Of a DNA stretch of 64,000 nt, positions 49,557-58,130 are shown in pieces (positions within the stretch are counted from its first letter, which is position 1; each line of letters opens with the position of its first letter). The DNA is taken from positions 2,774,001 through 2,838,000 of the forward strand of contig NZ_JAPNJW010000001.1 of the NCBI RefSeq assembly GCF_026626745.1, given 5' to 3'. The DNA comes from Nannocystis sp. RBIL2 (GTDB lineage: Bacteria; Myxococcota_A; Polyangia; Nannocystales; Nannocystaceae). Below the pieces are notes generated by a model. That model was given only the letters and a program-made list of their open reading frames with translations, made no database searches and was not told the DNA's origin. A program made the translations under genes and the position numbers.

Positions 49557-50723
49557 TCAACGCGCCTGCAGCCGGACCCCGCGGAGGCGCGCCAGCTCGA
49601 CCGCCGCCTCCGCGTGATCCCACACCGTCGATACCCACGTGTCGCCCTCCACCCGCGACTCGAGCGCCGCGACGAGCGCCTCCGGCGTGTGCTGGGGTCC
49701 GAGCGCGAGCGCCAGCGTGCGAGCGCTCGCAGCGTGGCGGTTCGTCCCGAGGTCGTCGTCCGGCGCGTACTCGACGTGCACGACCACCTCCTTGCCCAGC
49801 GGCGAGAAGTCGACCGGGGCCGCCAGCATGTCGCTGTCGATCGCCAGCACCCGCAGCGCTGGCAGCCGTGACTCCCGCAGGAACACATCGAGCAGCCCCC
49901 CGCCCAGGCCCGTGAGCAGCACCTCTTCAAGACTCTCGCTGGCGATCGCCGGCAGCGTCGGCGACAGGCTGTGGACCCCCAGCTCGGCCAGCCGCGGCAG
50001 CGCCCGCACCGCCTCCGCGAGCCCGCCCAAGTCATCGAGCACGACGATCAGCGACTGCAACCACGGCAGCGGATGCCTGGCGATCGTCGCCAACCACAGG
50101 GGGTCGTCGACGTCGTGGAGCTGGCGCAGCACCGGCCAGATCGCCGTCTGCGGCAGCGCCTCCGCCTGGTCCGCCGTCAGCGTATGCCGCACCAGCAGCC
50201 GCCTCTGCCCGATCCATTCCGGCTCCTCGTCCCGCTCGCGGTCGATCACGCTCCCGTACAGCAGCTCCGTCTGCCGATCCCAGTACGGCGGCTCCACGAT
50301 CCCGACCGCCTCCCACGGCGCGTCGTCGACCATCGCCACGCTCCACACGAGCGGGCGCCCGTCGGGCCAGTGCGTCGGGCGCTCGCCCCGGTCGAGCCGT
50401 CCCGCCAGCCAGCACGCCTCCTCCGCGGTCAGCAGGTGGCGCGCAGTCGCCTCGAACGGCTCGCTCCCGCCGTCGAGCAGCTCGACGATCTCCGGGGTGT
50501 CGCTCGCCCCGAGCGGGCTCTCGCCGTCCATACGAATCAAGAACCCCGAGCCCACCGCCTCCGGGTCCTCGTCGAACCCCGTCCAGTGGATCGCCGCGTA
50601 GGTCCGTCCGACCTGCACCGCGATCTCGAGGTTGTCCCACTGCTCCCGAGGGTCCGCGAACAGCCGCGCGAGCTCCCCCGTCATGCTGTCCGAGTCGCTC
50701 CCGTCATCGATCGTCACTGTCAT
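49557..50723 (-). CDS. Hypothetical cytoplasmic protein with a leucine-rich second half
   Basis: GGAGAAAATC precedes the ATG at 50723, giving 388 residues with no signal peptide. The first half contains WDNLEIAVQVGRTYAAIHWTG and LTAEEACWLAGRLDRGERPTHW. The second half has leucine-spaced segments (LPWLQSLIVVLDDLGGL, LAELGVHSLSPTLPAIAS, LPALRVLAIDSDM) that resemble irregular leucine-rich repeats, ending with VSTVWDHAEAAVELARLRG. I do not recognise the family. It is divergent from the FHA gene. Codon use is normal for the window. Confidence 0.75.
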   Translation of the reverse strand: MTVTIDDGSDSDSMTGELARLFADPREQWDNLEIAVQVGRTYAAIHWTGFDEDPEAVGSGFLIRMDGESPLGASDTPEIVELLDGGSEPFEATARHLLTAEEACWLAGRLDRGERPTHWPDGRPLVWSVAMVDDAPWEAVGIVEPPYWDRQTELLYGSVIDRERDEEPEWIGQRRLLVRHTLTADQAEALPQTAIWPVLRQLHDVDDPLWLATIARHPLPWLQSLIVVLDDLGGLAEAVRALPRLAELGVHSLSPTLPAIASESLEEVLLTGLGGGLLDVFLRESRLPALRVLAIDSDMLAAPVDFSPLGKEVVVHVEYAPDDDLGTNRHAASARTLALALGPQHTPEALVAALESRVEGDTWVSTVWDHAEAAVELARLRGVRLQAR

Positions 50724-50960
50724 GATTTTCTCCGCCGGCGGTACTCGTCCGGTCCACGACGCGGGCGCCGTCGGGCACCTCAGGCGCGTCCAGGATGTCC
50801 CCGGGCCGCATCCTTCGCACTGTAGCTCAACCCGGCGCTGCAGACCGAGGTGCGTGACCGGCAGGTGGTGCCCACCGGGTGTCCAGCGGCGAGCGTGATG
50901 TTGCTCGTCGCTCGAACTTGCCCGTCTCCGCCCCCGCTCCCGACGTGATATCCACTCACC

Positions 50961-51851
50961 ATGGCCGAGGAGCCGCGCCGCATCGCCGAGTACCTGCGCT
51001 CCGACGACGAGCGGCCGTTCATCCACAAGGCGTTCGACCAGACGCTCGGCGACGCCGATCGTCTCGCCTACGCCGAGCTCGTCGAGGGCAAGGACCCCGA
51101 GCGCGCCGAGTGGCTGCGCCTCGAGGTCGCCCTCCATGCGCGTGCGACCGACGACCCCGCCGTGCTCGCCCGGTTCGTCGCGCTGTCGCGCGAGATCGGC
51201 CTCGATTACGCCAATGCGCTGCGGCGCGAAGAGATCATGAACTGCGGCAGCGCCGGCGCCAAACAGGCCGCGCCGCGGGTCCGCTTCGCCTTCGCCTGCC
51301 CCAAGCGGTGGGAGACGCTCGCGCCGGCCGACAGCGAGTCGGTCCGACTGTGCCAGCAATGCAACGAGCGCGTCTATTACTGCGAGACCGTCGCCGACGC
51401 CGAGGTCCGCGCGTTCGCGGGGCAGTGCATCGCCATCCCGAAAGGGCTCACGGACGGCGGCGTCCAGACCGTACAGCTCGGGCGACCGGACCCAGTCGGC
51501 CACTGGGCCGACCGCCTGTTCTCGTACGGACCCGGCGCCCCCAAGCTCGTCGACGCCCTCGTGGTCCTCTATTCGCTGGACGCCGAGCTCGTCGGACGCT
51601 CCTTCGTGTTGAAGCCCACGGGCGTCACCGTCGGCCGCGGCCTCGACAACACGATCGTGCTGTCCGGCGACTCCGTCTCGCGCTGCCACGCCCGCCTCGA
51701 GCCGCGCGACGACGGCTGGTGGGTCATCGACAACGACAGCACCAACGGCACCTACGTCCACGACGAGCAGGTCCAGGAGGCGCGCCTGGCCGCGGGCGAC
51801 CACCTGAAGATCGGCAGCACTGTGTTCAAATTCGTCGGTGCCCCGGAGTGA
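50961..51851 (+). CDS. FHA-domain protein with TIGR02996-like N-terminus and Cys motif
   Basis: This is a 296-residue protein. The N-terminus (EPRRIAEYLRSDDERPFIHKAF, LAYAELVEGKDPERAEWLRLE) resembles the repeat-companion domain TIGR02996 that is expanded in some myxobacteria and planctomycetes. A middle segment has Cys-type motifs (FACPKRWETL and LCQQCNERVYYCETV) that could bind zinc. The C-terminal FHA domain shows GRGLDNTIVL, SRCHARL and NDSTNGTYV, the phosphothreonine-binding residues. It likely reads out Ser/Thr kinase activity; the kinases in the window are candidates only by coexistence. The SMI1/KNR4 gene follows 23 bp later. Confidence 0.88.
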   Translation: MAEEPRRIAEYLRSDDERPFIHKAFDQTLGDADRLAYAELVEGKDPERAEWLRLEVALHARATDDPAVLARFVALSREIGLDYANALRREEIMNCGSAGAKQAAPRVRFAFACPKRWETLAPADSESVRLCQQCNERVYYCETVADAEVRAFAGQCIAIPKGLTDGGVQTVQLGRPDPVGHWADRLFSYGPGAPKLVDALVVLYSLDAELVGRSFVLKPTGVTVGRGLDNTIVLSGDSVSRCHARLEPRDDGWWVIDNDSTNGTYVHDEQVQEARLAAGDHLKIGSTVFKFVGAPE

Positions 51852-51874
51852 CCGGCTCGGACGCTGAAGCTCGT

Positions 51875-52756
51875 ATGAACGAGGACGCTCCACCCGCGCG
51901 CCGGCTCACCCAGGCCGCCCAGCGCAAGCTCAACGAGCTCGTCGCGCAGGGCGTGCCCCTCGCCAGCGCGATCCAGCAGGTACGTGCCGAGCCCGGCGCG
52001 TTCGAGCAAGTGGCGCCGACCGAGCCACCCGCACCCACGCCGCGGCCCGCGTGGCCCGGCGATCGCACCGACTGGGAGGGCGCGGTCGAGAAGCTCCAGA
52101 TCTTGCGCGAGCTCGATCGCGGTTACGCGACCTTCGGCGCTCGGACCCACCGGTACCTCCTGCGACCGAAGGCCACCACGCGCCAGCTCGCGGCGATCGA
52201 GAAGAAGCTCGGCGCGAAGCTTCCGCCCGGCCTTCACGCGTTCTATCTCACCGTCGGGGACGGCGGCGCGGGACCGGACCATGGCCTGTTCGCTGCGGCG
52301 GAGCTCAAGCCCCGGCGGCCAGGCACCGCGTACCCGGGAATCGCGGCCTTGCGCGCGCTCGGCGTTCGCACCCACGCGCAGCCGCCCGAGCCGACATACG
52401 CCGACCTGTCGCCGTCGCGGCTGACCGGCATCGTCACGATCCTGTTCTCCGGCTGCTCGCTTTACTCCGGCGTGGTGTGTACCGGAGACGTCGGGCGCAT
52501 CGTGCACTGGGATGAGGACCGTATCGTCGAGACCGACGACACACTCGTCGGGTGGTACGAGCGCTGGCTCGACGACGAGCTCGCGCAGTTCAAGCTGGTC
52601 CAGCGGATGCGCGACGAGGGCGCCACGATCGACGCGGTGGTGAGCGCGATGAAGCGACTGTTGCCCTCCGGCCTGTCGCCCGCGGCCAAGACGTCCCGCG
52701 CGCGCGAGCTCGTGGAGGCGAAGCTCCGCGGGCTCTCGCCGGAGGGGGCGGGCTAG
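51875..52756 (+). CDS. SMI1/KNR4-family protein
   Basis: This is a 293-residue protein starting at the ATG at 51875. A Pro-rich N-terminal region (about 50-65) precedes a SMI1/KNR4 domain: ATTRQLAAIEKKLGAKLPPGLHAFYLTVGDGGAGPDHGLF is the classic opening, and later segments (TILFSGCSLYSGVVCTGDVGRIVHWDEDRI, LVGWYERWLDDEL) fit its end. In bacteria this superfamily is often an immunity protein to polymorphic toxins, but free-standing members exist. No toxin gene is adjacent. A C-terminal helical tail carries SPAAKTSRARELVEAKL. It is probably co-transcribed with the FHA gene. Confidence 0.85.
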   Translation: MNEDAPPARRLTQAAQRKLNELVAQGVPLASAIQQVRAEPGAFEQVAPTEPPAPTPRPAWPGDRTDWEGAVEKLQILRELDRGYATFGARTHRYLLRPKATTRQLAAIEKKLGAKLPPGLHAFYLTVGDGGAGPDHGLFAAAELKPRRPGTAYPGIAALRALGVRTHAQPPEPTYADLSPSRLTGIVTILFSGCSLYSGVVCTGDVGRIVHWDEDRIVETDDTLVGWYERWLDDELAQFKLVQRMRDEGATIDAVVSAMKRLLPSGLSPAAKTSRARELVEAKLRGLSPEGAG

Positions 52757-52801
52757 TACAGCCGGCCGGGTCGCGCTCGATGCCCTCCACGAGGCGGCAA
52801 A

Positions 52802-53206
52802 TCAGCGGCGTGGGTCTGGGCCGAGCAGGTCCCAGCGATTGCCCGCGATGTCGCGGAACACGGCGACGCGCCCGTACGGCTCGGCGCGCGGGGGAGACAC
52901 GAACTCGACGCCGGCCGCGACCATGCGCGCGTGCGCGGCGTCGAAGTCGTCGACGCGCAGGAACAGGCCGACGCGCCCGGCGAATTGGTCCCCGACGACC
53001 GCAGCCTGGCGCGCCCCGTCGGCGCGCGCGAGCAAGATCGCCGTCTGCGCCCCGGGGGGCCGCACGACCACCCAACGCTTCAGGCGCCCGTCGTTGGTGT
53101 GCGCCGGCGAGTCCTCGACCAGCGTGAAGCCGAGCGCGCCGACGAAGAATTCGATCGCGGGGTCGTAGTCGTCGATGATCAGGGCCACGAGCTCGAGATG
53201 GGACAT
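52802..53206 (-). CDS. VOC-superfamily (glyoxalase/bleomycin-resistance fold) protein
   Basis: This is a 134-residue protein of normal single-module length. MSHLELVALIIDDYDPAIEFFVGALGFTLVED is the usual beta-alpha opening, and the closing half has VGLFLRVDDFDAAHARMVAAGVEF and VAVFRDIAGNRWDLLGP. A His and Glu for metal binding at the common positions are not clearly all present, so enzymatic activity is uncertain; some relatives bind small molecules instead. It lies 46 bp past the convergent SMI1 gene. Confidence 0.88.
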   Translation of the reverse strand: MSHLELVALIIDDYDPAIEFFVGALGFTLVEDSPAHTNDGRLKRWVVVRPPGAQTAILLARADGARQAAVVGDQFAGRVGLFLRVDDFDAAHARMVAAGVEFVSPPRAEPYGRVAVFRDIAGNRWDLLGPDPRR

Positions 53207-53257
53207 GCGGCGCGGAGTATGCCGGATGTCCGAGGGCGCTGGAGGAGATCGTCGCCC

Positions 53258-54529
53258 TCAAGGCGCGCCGAGGAGCTCGTCGATCTGCGTGCGGAGCTGG
53301 CTGGCGGAGACGCTGCCGGCGTCGTTGTCGGAGATGCCGGGAGCCTGGGGGTTCTTCACCATGACCTGGAGCTGATCCGGCGGCGCGATGCTCACGGGCT
53401 TCCTGCACGTCGCCTTGCCGTCCTTGTCGAGGACGACCAGGTTTCCGTTCGCCCAGCCACCGTTGAACGTCTTTCCGTCGAGCGAGGTCGCCACGCCGCC
53501 CTTCTGAAGGTCGACGACGTGCCACACCGCGGCGTCGGCCAGGGCGTCGGCGCTCGCCTTGTCGCGCCCGCGCAGGTAGCTCGCCGTCGTGGTCGAGCTG
53601 TTCGGGTTGATCTGGACGTCGGGGTCCGCCCGGAGCAGGAGCGGGCCGCCCGCGAGGATGCGCAGCTCCTTCTCGTTCATCCGGATGCCCTTGCCCACCG
53701 CGTCGGGCGTGCACTCCGGCAGATCGATGGTGGCTTCGAGGGCTTTCACCACCTTGGCCGCGCGCTCCTTCACCCGCGGATCGTCCGCCGGTCGGCTGGG
53801 CGCGACGTTTCCGATCCCGAAGCGCTGGGCGAGCGCCTCGGCGTGGAGCGTCTCGATCTTGGCGTCGCCGCCCGTCGACCGAGCCGCCGTCGACCGGTCC
53901 GCCGGCGCGCCGGTGTGGGGGTCGTAGCCATTGTCGTCGATGAACTTCAGATCCTCGACGGTCTGCCCGCCGGCCTCGACGTCGAGGGCGAAGGAGCAGA
54001 CGAGCGTCGCCTTCGGGTGCTCGAACAGGAACACGTCGGCGCCTCGCTGCGTCTTGCGCGTGACGAGGACGAAGCGGACGGCGCTCGCCGCATCGAGCTT
54101 GCGCTGCTCGAACTCGGGATCGACGGGCATGCTGAGCGACACCTCGTCGTTGCCCACATCCGCCTCTTCGACCACGCGCAGGAGCGGCCCCTCGCCGTCG
54201 ACGAGGCTCCCCGGCGGCGGGGCCGAGGCGAGGCTCTCGAAGTACCAGGCGTCGAGCTGCTCGGTGACGGCGTCGCCCCGGGGCGCGACCGCGGACTTCG
54301 AATCGATGGCGACGAGCCCGGGGCGGGCGCACGCGCCGTTCACCTCGGGCGAGGGCGTCGCCTCGACGATGCGCTTCATCTCCGCGAAAGACTTCTTCGC
54401 GGCCTCGATCGCGGCGCGATTCTTCTCGCGGAATTCGCCCTTCGTCGGCTTCGAGCTGCATCCGGCGAGCGCCAGGAACGCCGCGCAGGAGAGGATGAGG
54501 CCGGGTGACAAGCGCCGCGTGGTGTTCAT
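53258..54529 (-). CDS. Hypothetical lipoprotein
   Basis: The ATG at 54529 gives 423 residues with a lipobox (FLALAGCSS; Cys near 22). The mature part has KPTKGEFREKNRAAIEAAKKSF, a helical start, then alternating strand segments with two Cys-containing blocks (VNGACARPG, IDLPECTPDAVG). The centre is Asp/Ser-rich (GGDAKIETLHAEALAQRFG). Late segments include AVWHVVDLQKGGVATSLDG and FNGGWANGNLVVLDKDGKATC. I do not recognise a family. It follows the imine-reductase-like gene on the same strand after 342 bp, so it is probably an independent gene. Confidence 0.75.
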   Translation of the reverse strand: MNTTRRLSPGLILSCAAFLALAGCSSKPTKGEFREKNRAAIEAAKKSFAEMKRIVEATPSPEVNGACARPGLVAIDSKSAVAPRGDAVTEQLDAWYFESLASAPPPGSLVDGEGPLLRVVEEADVGNDEVSLSMPVDPEFEQRKLDAASAVRFVLVTRKTQRGADVFLFEHPKATLVCSFALDVEAGGQTVEDLKFIDDNGYDPHTGAPADRSTAARSTGGDAKIETLHAEALAQRFGIGNVAPSRPADDPRVKERAAKVVKALEATIDLPECTPDAVGKGIRMNEKELRILAGGPLLLRADPDVQINPNSSTTTASYLRGRDKASADALADAAVWHVVDLQKGGVATSLDGKTFNGGWANGNLVVLDKDGKATCRKPVSIAPPDQLQVMVKNPQAPGISDNDAGSVSASQLRTQIDELLGAP

Positions 54530-54871
54530 GCGCGGCAATGTATCGAGCGGGTGGCGCGGACGACAGGGGGTGAACGGCCCTCGCGCTGGCCCTCGCCGTG
54601 AGCGAAAGCCGCTTGGACGACGCGGCCATGCTGCAGTTCGCCGCGACGTCGGAATCGTGAAGGCGGTGAACGACGGTCGGCCGGCCCGGTCGAGACGGTG
54701 GAAACCCCTCATTCGGACCCGACGACGACGCATCCGGCGCTCAGGTCCGGAGGCGATCCACCGACCGCGGCCCACAAACGCGGGAGGAGCCGCGTGCCGG
54801 GTCGGTCTCGCCGAGCGCATGCGCCAGCCACTGCGGGCGGGCGCGACGGCCTGGGCTCGCTCCCTCGCAGG
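54530..54871. other. Intergenic region
   Basis: No gene, repeat or hairpin that I can support. Confidence 0.5.
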
Positions 54872-55756
54872 TCAGCTCCGGGTCGAGCCCCGGAGCGCGT
54901 TGAACACGGCGGCAATTTCATCGCTGCCGTGACCGAGCTGCAACGCCCGATCGAAGTAGGTCAGGGCCAGCTCCGGGAGCCTCCCGTCGACGTTGTTCTC
55001 CCGGTTGAGGCGCACGATGTGCCGAATGGCGTTCGCGTGAATGTCCAGAGTGCAATCGGTCCCCTTGAAATTGCCGGTGGACAGCATCTTCTTGCACATG
55101 TCGGCGGTGATCGAGATGAGCGGCATGATCGCCTGGAACTTCTCGAAGTAAGCGTCGAGGGGAAACTCCTCCGACGCGCAGATCGCCGCCCCCTGCAGGA
55201 CCGCCAGGGTGGCGCCGTAATAGCTCCCCAGCAGGGCGCAGTCGAGCGCCGCCGCGGCCCCGATCGGCTCGCCGACGTGGGAGGTGGCCCCGCCGAGGAC
55301 GCGCAGCGTCGGCTGGTGGCGCTCGTACAGGTCCCTGGGGCCGGAGTAGAACACCGCCGTCTGCTCACCGCCGATGTAGCTGGGGTAAGCCAGGATGCAA
55401 CCGTCCAGGTAGTCGATCCCGAGGCTCGAAGCCCACGCCGCCCCGCTGCGGGCGTCGCTGGGCGTGCCGCTCGTCAGCTGTACCAGCGTCCGACCCTTCG
55501 CGGCCGCGGCCACGAGGGGCGTACGGAGGACCTGGTCGCTCGCCTCGTAATCCGACAGCGAAATGATCGTCAGGTCGCTCGCGCCGCACGCCTGCTCGGG
55601 CGTCGCGGCCACGGTCGCCTGGCCCTGAAACGGCTCCGCTTTGCCGGGGCTGCGGTTCCATACGGTGACTCGATGACCGGCGTCGATGTAGGCGCGCGCC
55701 AGCGCGGCGCCCATTTGACCCAAGCCGACGATGGAGACGGTCGCTTTGTGCGTCAT
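54872..55756 (-). CDS. NAD(P)-dependent dehydrogenase, imine-reductase-like
   Basis: This is a 294-residue protein with the Rossmann motif GLGQMGAALARAYIDAG at residues 11-27 and the NADP-type WNRSPGKAE. The NAD-binding part is followed by the helical 6-phosphogluconate-dehydrogenase-like domain seen in beta-hydroxyacid dehydrogenases and imine reductases. The block VQLTSGTPSDARSGAAWASSLGIDYLDGCILAYPSYIGG is characteristic of imine-reductase-like members, in which the catalytic Lys is replaced. It probably reduces a C=N bond with NADPH; the substrate is unknown. A short possible ORF overlaps its upstream side. Confidence 0.88.
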   Translation of the reverse strand: MTHKATVSIVGLGQMGAALARAYIDAGHRVTVWNRSPGKAEPFQGQATVAATPEQACGASDLTIISLSDYEASDQVLRTPLVAAAAKGRTLVQLTSGTPSDARSGAAWASSLGIDYLDGCILAYPSYIGGEQTAVFYSGPRDLYERHQPTLRVLGGATSHVGEPIGAAAALDCALLGSYYGATLAVLQGAAICASEEFPLDAYFEKFQAIMPLISITADMCKKMLSTGNFKGTDCTLDIHANAIRHIVRLNRENNVDGRLPELALTYFDRALQLGHGSDEIAAVFNALRGSTRS

Positions 55757-55759
55757 GCG

Positions 55760-55990
55760 TTATTCTCTCTCTTCCTTCGGTGCCATGCGGGTATGCGAGC
55801 GCGTGCGCGCAGTGACCTCATTTGTTGCTCTGCTGCGAATCCTCGGCTCGCGGTTCGAGGTCGCCGTCGTCGTGCTGCCCGGGCTGTTCGACGTGGGTGC
55901 GATGGCGGTGACGGCCGTCGACGAAGACGCCGGCGGATGGTCGGTGCCGCAGTCGAGAGCGGCGAGGACAGCGACGAGACGAAGCGCCAC
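55760..55990 (-). CDS. Possible small Thr/Ser-rich lipoprotein
   Basis: A GTG at 55990 opens 76 codons: VALRLVAVLAALDCGTDHPP looks like a lipoprotein signal with lipobox ALDC, then a Ser/Thr-rich stretch (TAIAPTSNSPGSTTTATSN). The stop is 3 bp before the dehydrogenase ATG. There is no clear Shine-Dalgarno, and the composition is biased, so it may be noise. Confidence 0.3.
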   Translation of the reverse strand: MALRLVAVLAALDCGTDHPPASSSTAVTAIAPTSNSPGSTTTATSNREPRIRSRATNEVTARTRSHTRMAPKEERE

Positions 55991-56343
55991 CCGCGAAGGG
56001 TAGCGCGGCGCTCGAGCGGTTCGAAGGGGGAATTTCGTCGAGGTGTCGAGTACAAAAACGCCTGGAGGTCCACGGAGCAGGGCCAGCGCGCGAACCACGA
56101 TGCTCGACCTCGAACAGTTTTAAAGGGCTCGGGCGGCAGGTATCCTGAACCAGGACACGGCGAGACGAACAGCTCCAGCGAGCCGCTGATCGTCGGATGT
56201 AGCCGAAGGCGCCCACCTGCACGATGCACTTGAACGCTTCGACCGGTCCGGCTCCCCCGCGATGATGCACCCGTCACGCACTGGCTCGCCGCCTGGCGTC
56301 GTGCCAGTGCCAGCCTCGACACGTGGCCCACGGGCTCTCAGCG
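55991..56343. other. Intergenic region
   Basis: Slightly less GC-rich than the neighbours, with no supportable gene; ORFs on both strands have inconsistent composition. Confidence 0.45.
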
Positions 56344-57663
56344 TCACCGGATCGGCTCGCCCTCGCCTGCGTCCGTGAAGCGCAGATAGGAGAACAGCTC
56401 TGCGAGGTTGCGCAGCACTCGCGAGCGGGTCAGGCGCGAAGAGCTCGCCGCGCTCACGATCTGCGCGAGCGTCGCGGACTGCGTGGGACCGTGAATCTGC
56501 TCCACCACCGCCAGCAGCTCGTGTTCGATCGCGGCAGGCGGAGCGAGCACCGCGGCGTGCAGCGGCGACGAGCCGAAAGCTGGCACTCGATCGAGCTGAG
56601 CCAGCAGCGAGAGCAAGAGCAAGCTGCCCTTGAGCGCGTGGCTCACGGTGGAGGTCGTGACCGCCGAGCCCGCGGTGGCGGCGACCACCTCCAAATACAG
56701 CGCGAGCGCGAGCACCATCCGATGCGCGAGCTGCCACAGCTCCGCGCTGCCGAGCGAGGGCGTCAGACGCGACGCGAGGGCGAGCCGCACCCGCGGCGCG
56801 AGCGCCAGCAGCAAGCGCTCGCAGGCGATGTGATCGACCGCGAGTTCGTCCTCGCACGATAGCAGGGTCGCCATCGCCCGCAGCCGCACCCGCGCTTCTT
56901 GCCGGCCGCGCTCGAGCTCGGCGCTGGGTGGGCGTGCGGCCGGCCAGCCGTGCTGCGCGTTCCAGGCGTCGATCGCACAGTACTCGAACAGCCCGAGCTG
57001 CGGTTCCGCCTGCACCAGGTCGCGCAGCCACGCCTCGTAGTCGAGCCGCGCCGGATCGAGCCGCGGCACGCCCGCCTCGTCGGTGGCTGGCGGCTCGGCC
57101 AGCGCGAGCACGGTCTCGAGCTCGGCGTGCAGGTCGTCACGCAGCTCTGCGTGACGCAGGACGAAGTCCTCGGAGCCAGCGTGGAACGGACGGATCGGAC
57201 ACAGCTCGTGCAGATCGACCGCCAGCCGCTCACCCACGCGGATGAAGCGTACGGCCGGGAACAACCGACAGAATAACGGCTTGCGCTGCCGCCCATACTG
57301 GGTGTGTATCTTGCACTGACCGCTGTCGCCGAGGAAGAAGCAGTCGTGATTGACCACCGCCAGCAGCCGGTCCTGGGCCGAGCGCGCGGCGTTGAGCGTG
57401 AACAACGCGAGCGAAGGATAGCGCTCGCTCAGAAAGGTGTGCTCGGCCACGGTCGGAAAGAACCCCGCGCCTTTACAACAGCGAAAGCCGCACTCGCGAC
57501 AATGATAGCCGAAGGCTCCGTCCGCGAACGGAAAGTAGAGCTCGCGACGGCGGCCTTCTACAGCGAAAATTTCCCCGACAGGTTTCGGACGTATTACAAG
57601 TTCGCATTCGTCCGCAATCCATGGGACTGGTTGGTGTCCAGGTACTTCTGGAGCAGAGATCAT
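56344..57663 (-). CDS. YkgJ-family cysteine cluster protein, chimeric 5' end
   Basis: This is a 439-residue ORF. The cluster YHCRECGFRCCKGAGF (Cys at 55, 58, 62, 63), then NHDCFFLGDSGQCKIH and LFCRLFP, matches the CxxxCC-type cluster of YkgJ proteins, thought to bind zinc or Fe-S. A long all-alpha C-terminal region of about 300 residues follows (for example YLEVVAATAGSAVTTS). The first 38 or so residues are the antisense of sequence that codes for a sulfotransferase fragment on the plus strand. The true N-terminus has probably been lost or replaced at a junction near 57550. No other in-frame start exists between. Confidence 0.78.
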   Translation of the reverse strand: MISAPEVPGHQPVPWIADECELVIRPKPVGEIFAVEGRRRELYFPFADGAFGYHCRECGFRCCKGAGFFPTVAEHTFLSERYPSLALFTLNAARSAQDRLLAVVNHDCFFLGDSGQCKIHTQYGRQRKPLFCRLFPAVRFIRVGERLAVDLHELCPIRPFHAGSEDFVLRHAELRDDLHAELETVLALAEPPATDEAGVPRLDPARLDYEAWLRDLVQAEPQLGLFEYCAIDAWNAQHGWPAARPPSAELERGRQEARVRLRAMATLLSCEDELAVDHIACERLLLALAPRVRLALASRLTPSLGSAELWQLAHRMVLALALYLEVVAATAGSAVTTSTVSHALKGSLLLLSLLAQLDRVPAFGSSPLHAAVLAPPAAIEHELLAVVEQIHGPTQSATLAQIVSAASSSRLTRSRVLRNLAELFSYLRFTDAGEGEPIR

Positions 57664-58029
57664 CAGCGTCTGTTCGACTATGAATTCCCCGAGATGCTAC
57701 GACGGCTGAAGAACGGGGTCAGGCTGTCATCCTCGGCGCTGTGGCTGGAGGACGCGTTGTCGCCGCAGGTGACACGCCTGAGCATCGGGGGGACGATCGC
57801 CGTCGATTTCATCGGCCGTTTCGAGGCGCTTCAGAGCGATTTCGCCAGGATCTGTTCCCATCTTCGGATCGGGACCAAGCAGTTGCCGCACGTCTTCAAG
57901 ACTGACCACAAATTCTACGTCGACTACTACGACGATGACACGAGGGCGATCGTCGAAGAGCTATACGCGGCCGACATCGCAGCGTTCGGGTACCAATTCG
58001 GCGCCGGGGCGCGTAGAGATGCGGGATGA
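57546..58029 (+). pseudogene. 5'-truncated sulfotransferase (family-2-like) fragment
   Basis: From about TAAFYSENFPDRFRTYYKF onward the frame encodes a cytosolic-type sulfotransferase domain. The 3'-phosphate-binding motif FAFVRNPWDWLVSRYFW is intact, followed by HQRLFDYEFPEMLRRL, DFIGRFEALQSDFARIC and the C-terminal DDDTRAIVEELYAADIAAFGY. The family's first 60 or so residues, with the PAPS 5'-phosphosulfate loop, are missing; upstream lies antisense YkgJ sequence. In-frame ATGs exist only in that foreign part. GC content is lower than the surroundings, consistent with horizontal acquisition. It should not be catalytic as it stands. Confidence 0.8.
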
Positions 58030-58049
58030 TCGAGCGTAGGCTCGAGGGA

Positions 58050-58065
58050 CCGGGCGAGGGCCCGG
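58050..58065. terminator. Small GC hairpin between convergent genes
   Basis: CCGGGC-GAGG-GCCCGG, a 6-bp stem with a 4-nt loop, 20 bp past the sulfotransferase fragment's stop and about 65 bp from the 5'-nucleotidase stop. Confidence 0.4.
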
Positions 58066-58130
58066 CCCCGACGAATTCGCCGACCCGGCGCGTGCGATGG
58101 ACCCGCAGAGCTTGGAGCCCGCCGCGCCGC

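Noticed and set aside
57304..57545. Upstream part of the sulfotransferase frame as its real N-terminus
   Set aside because: It is the antisense of the YkgJ cysteine cluster and has no sulfotransferase features.
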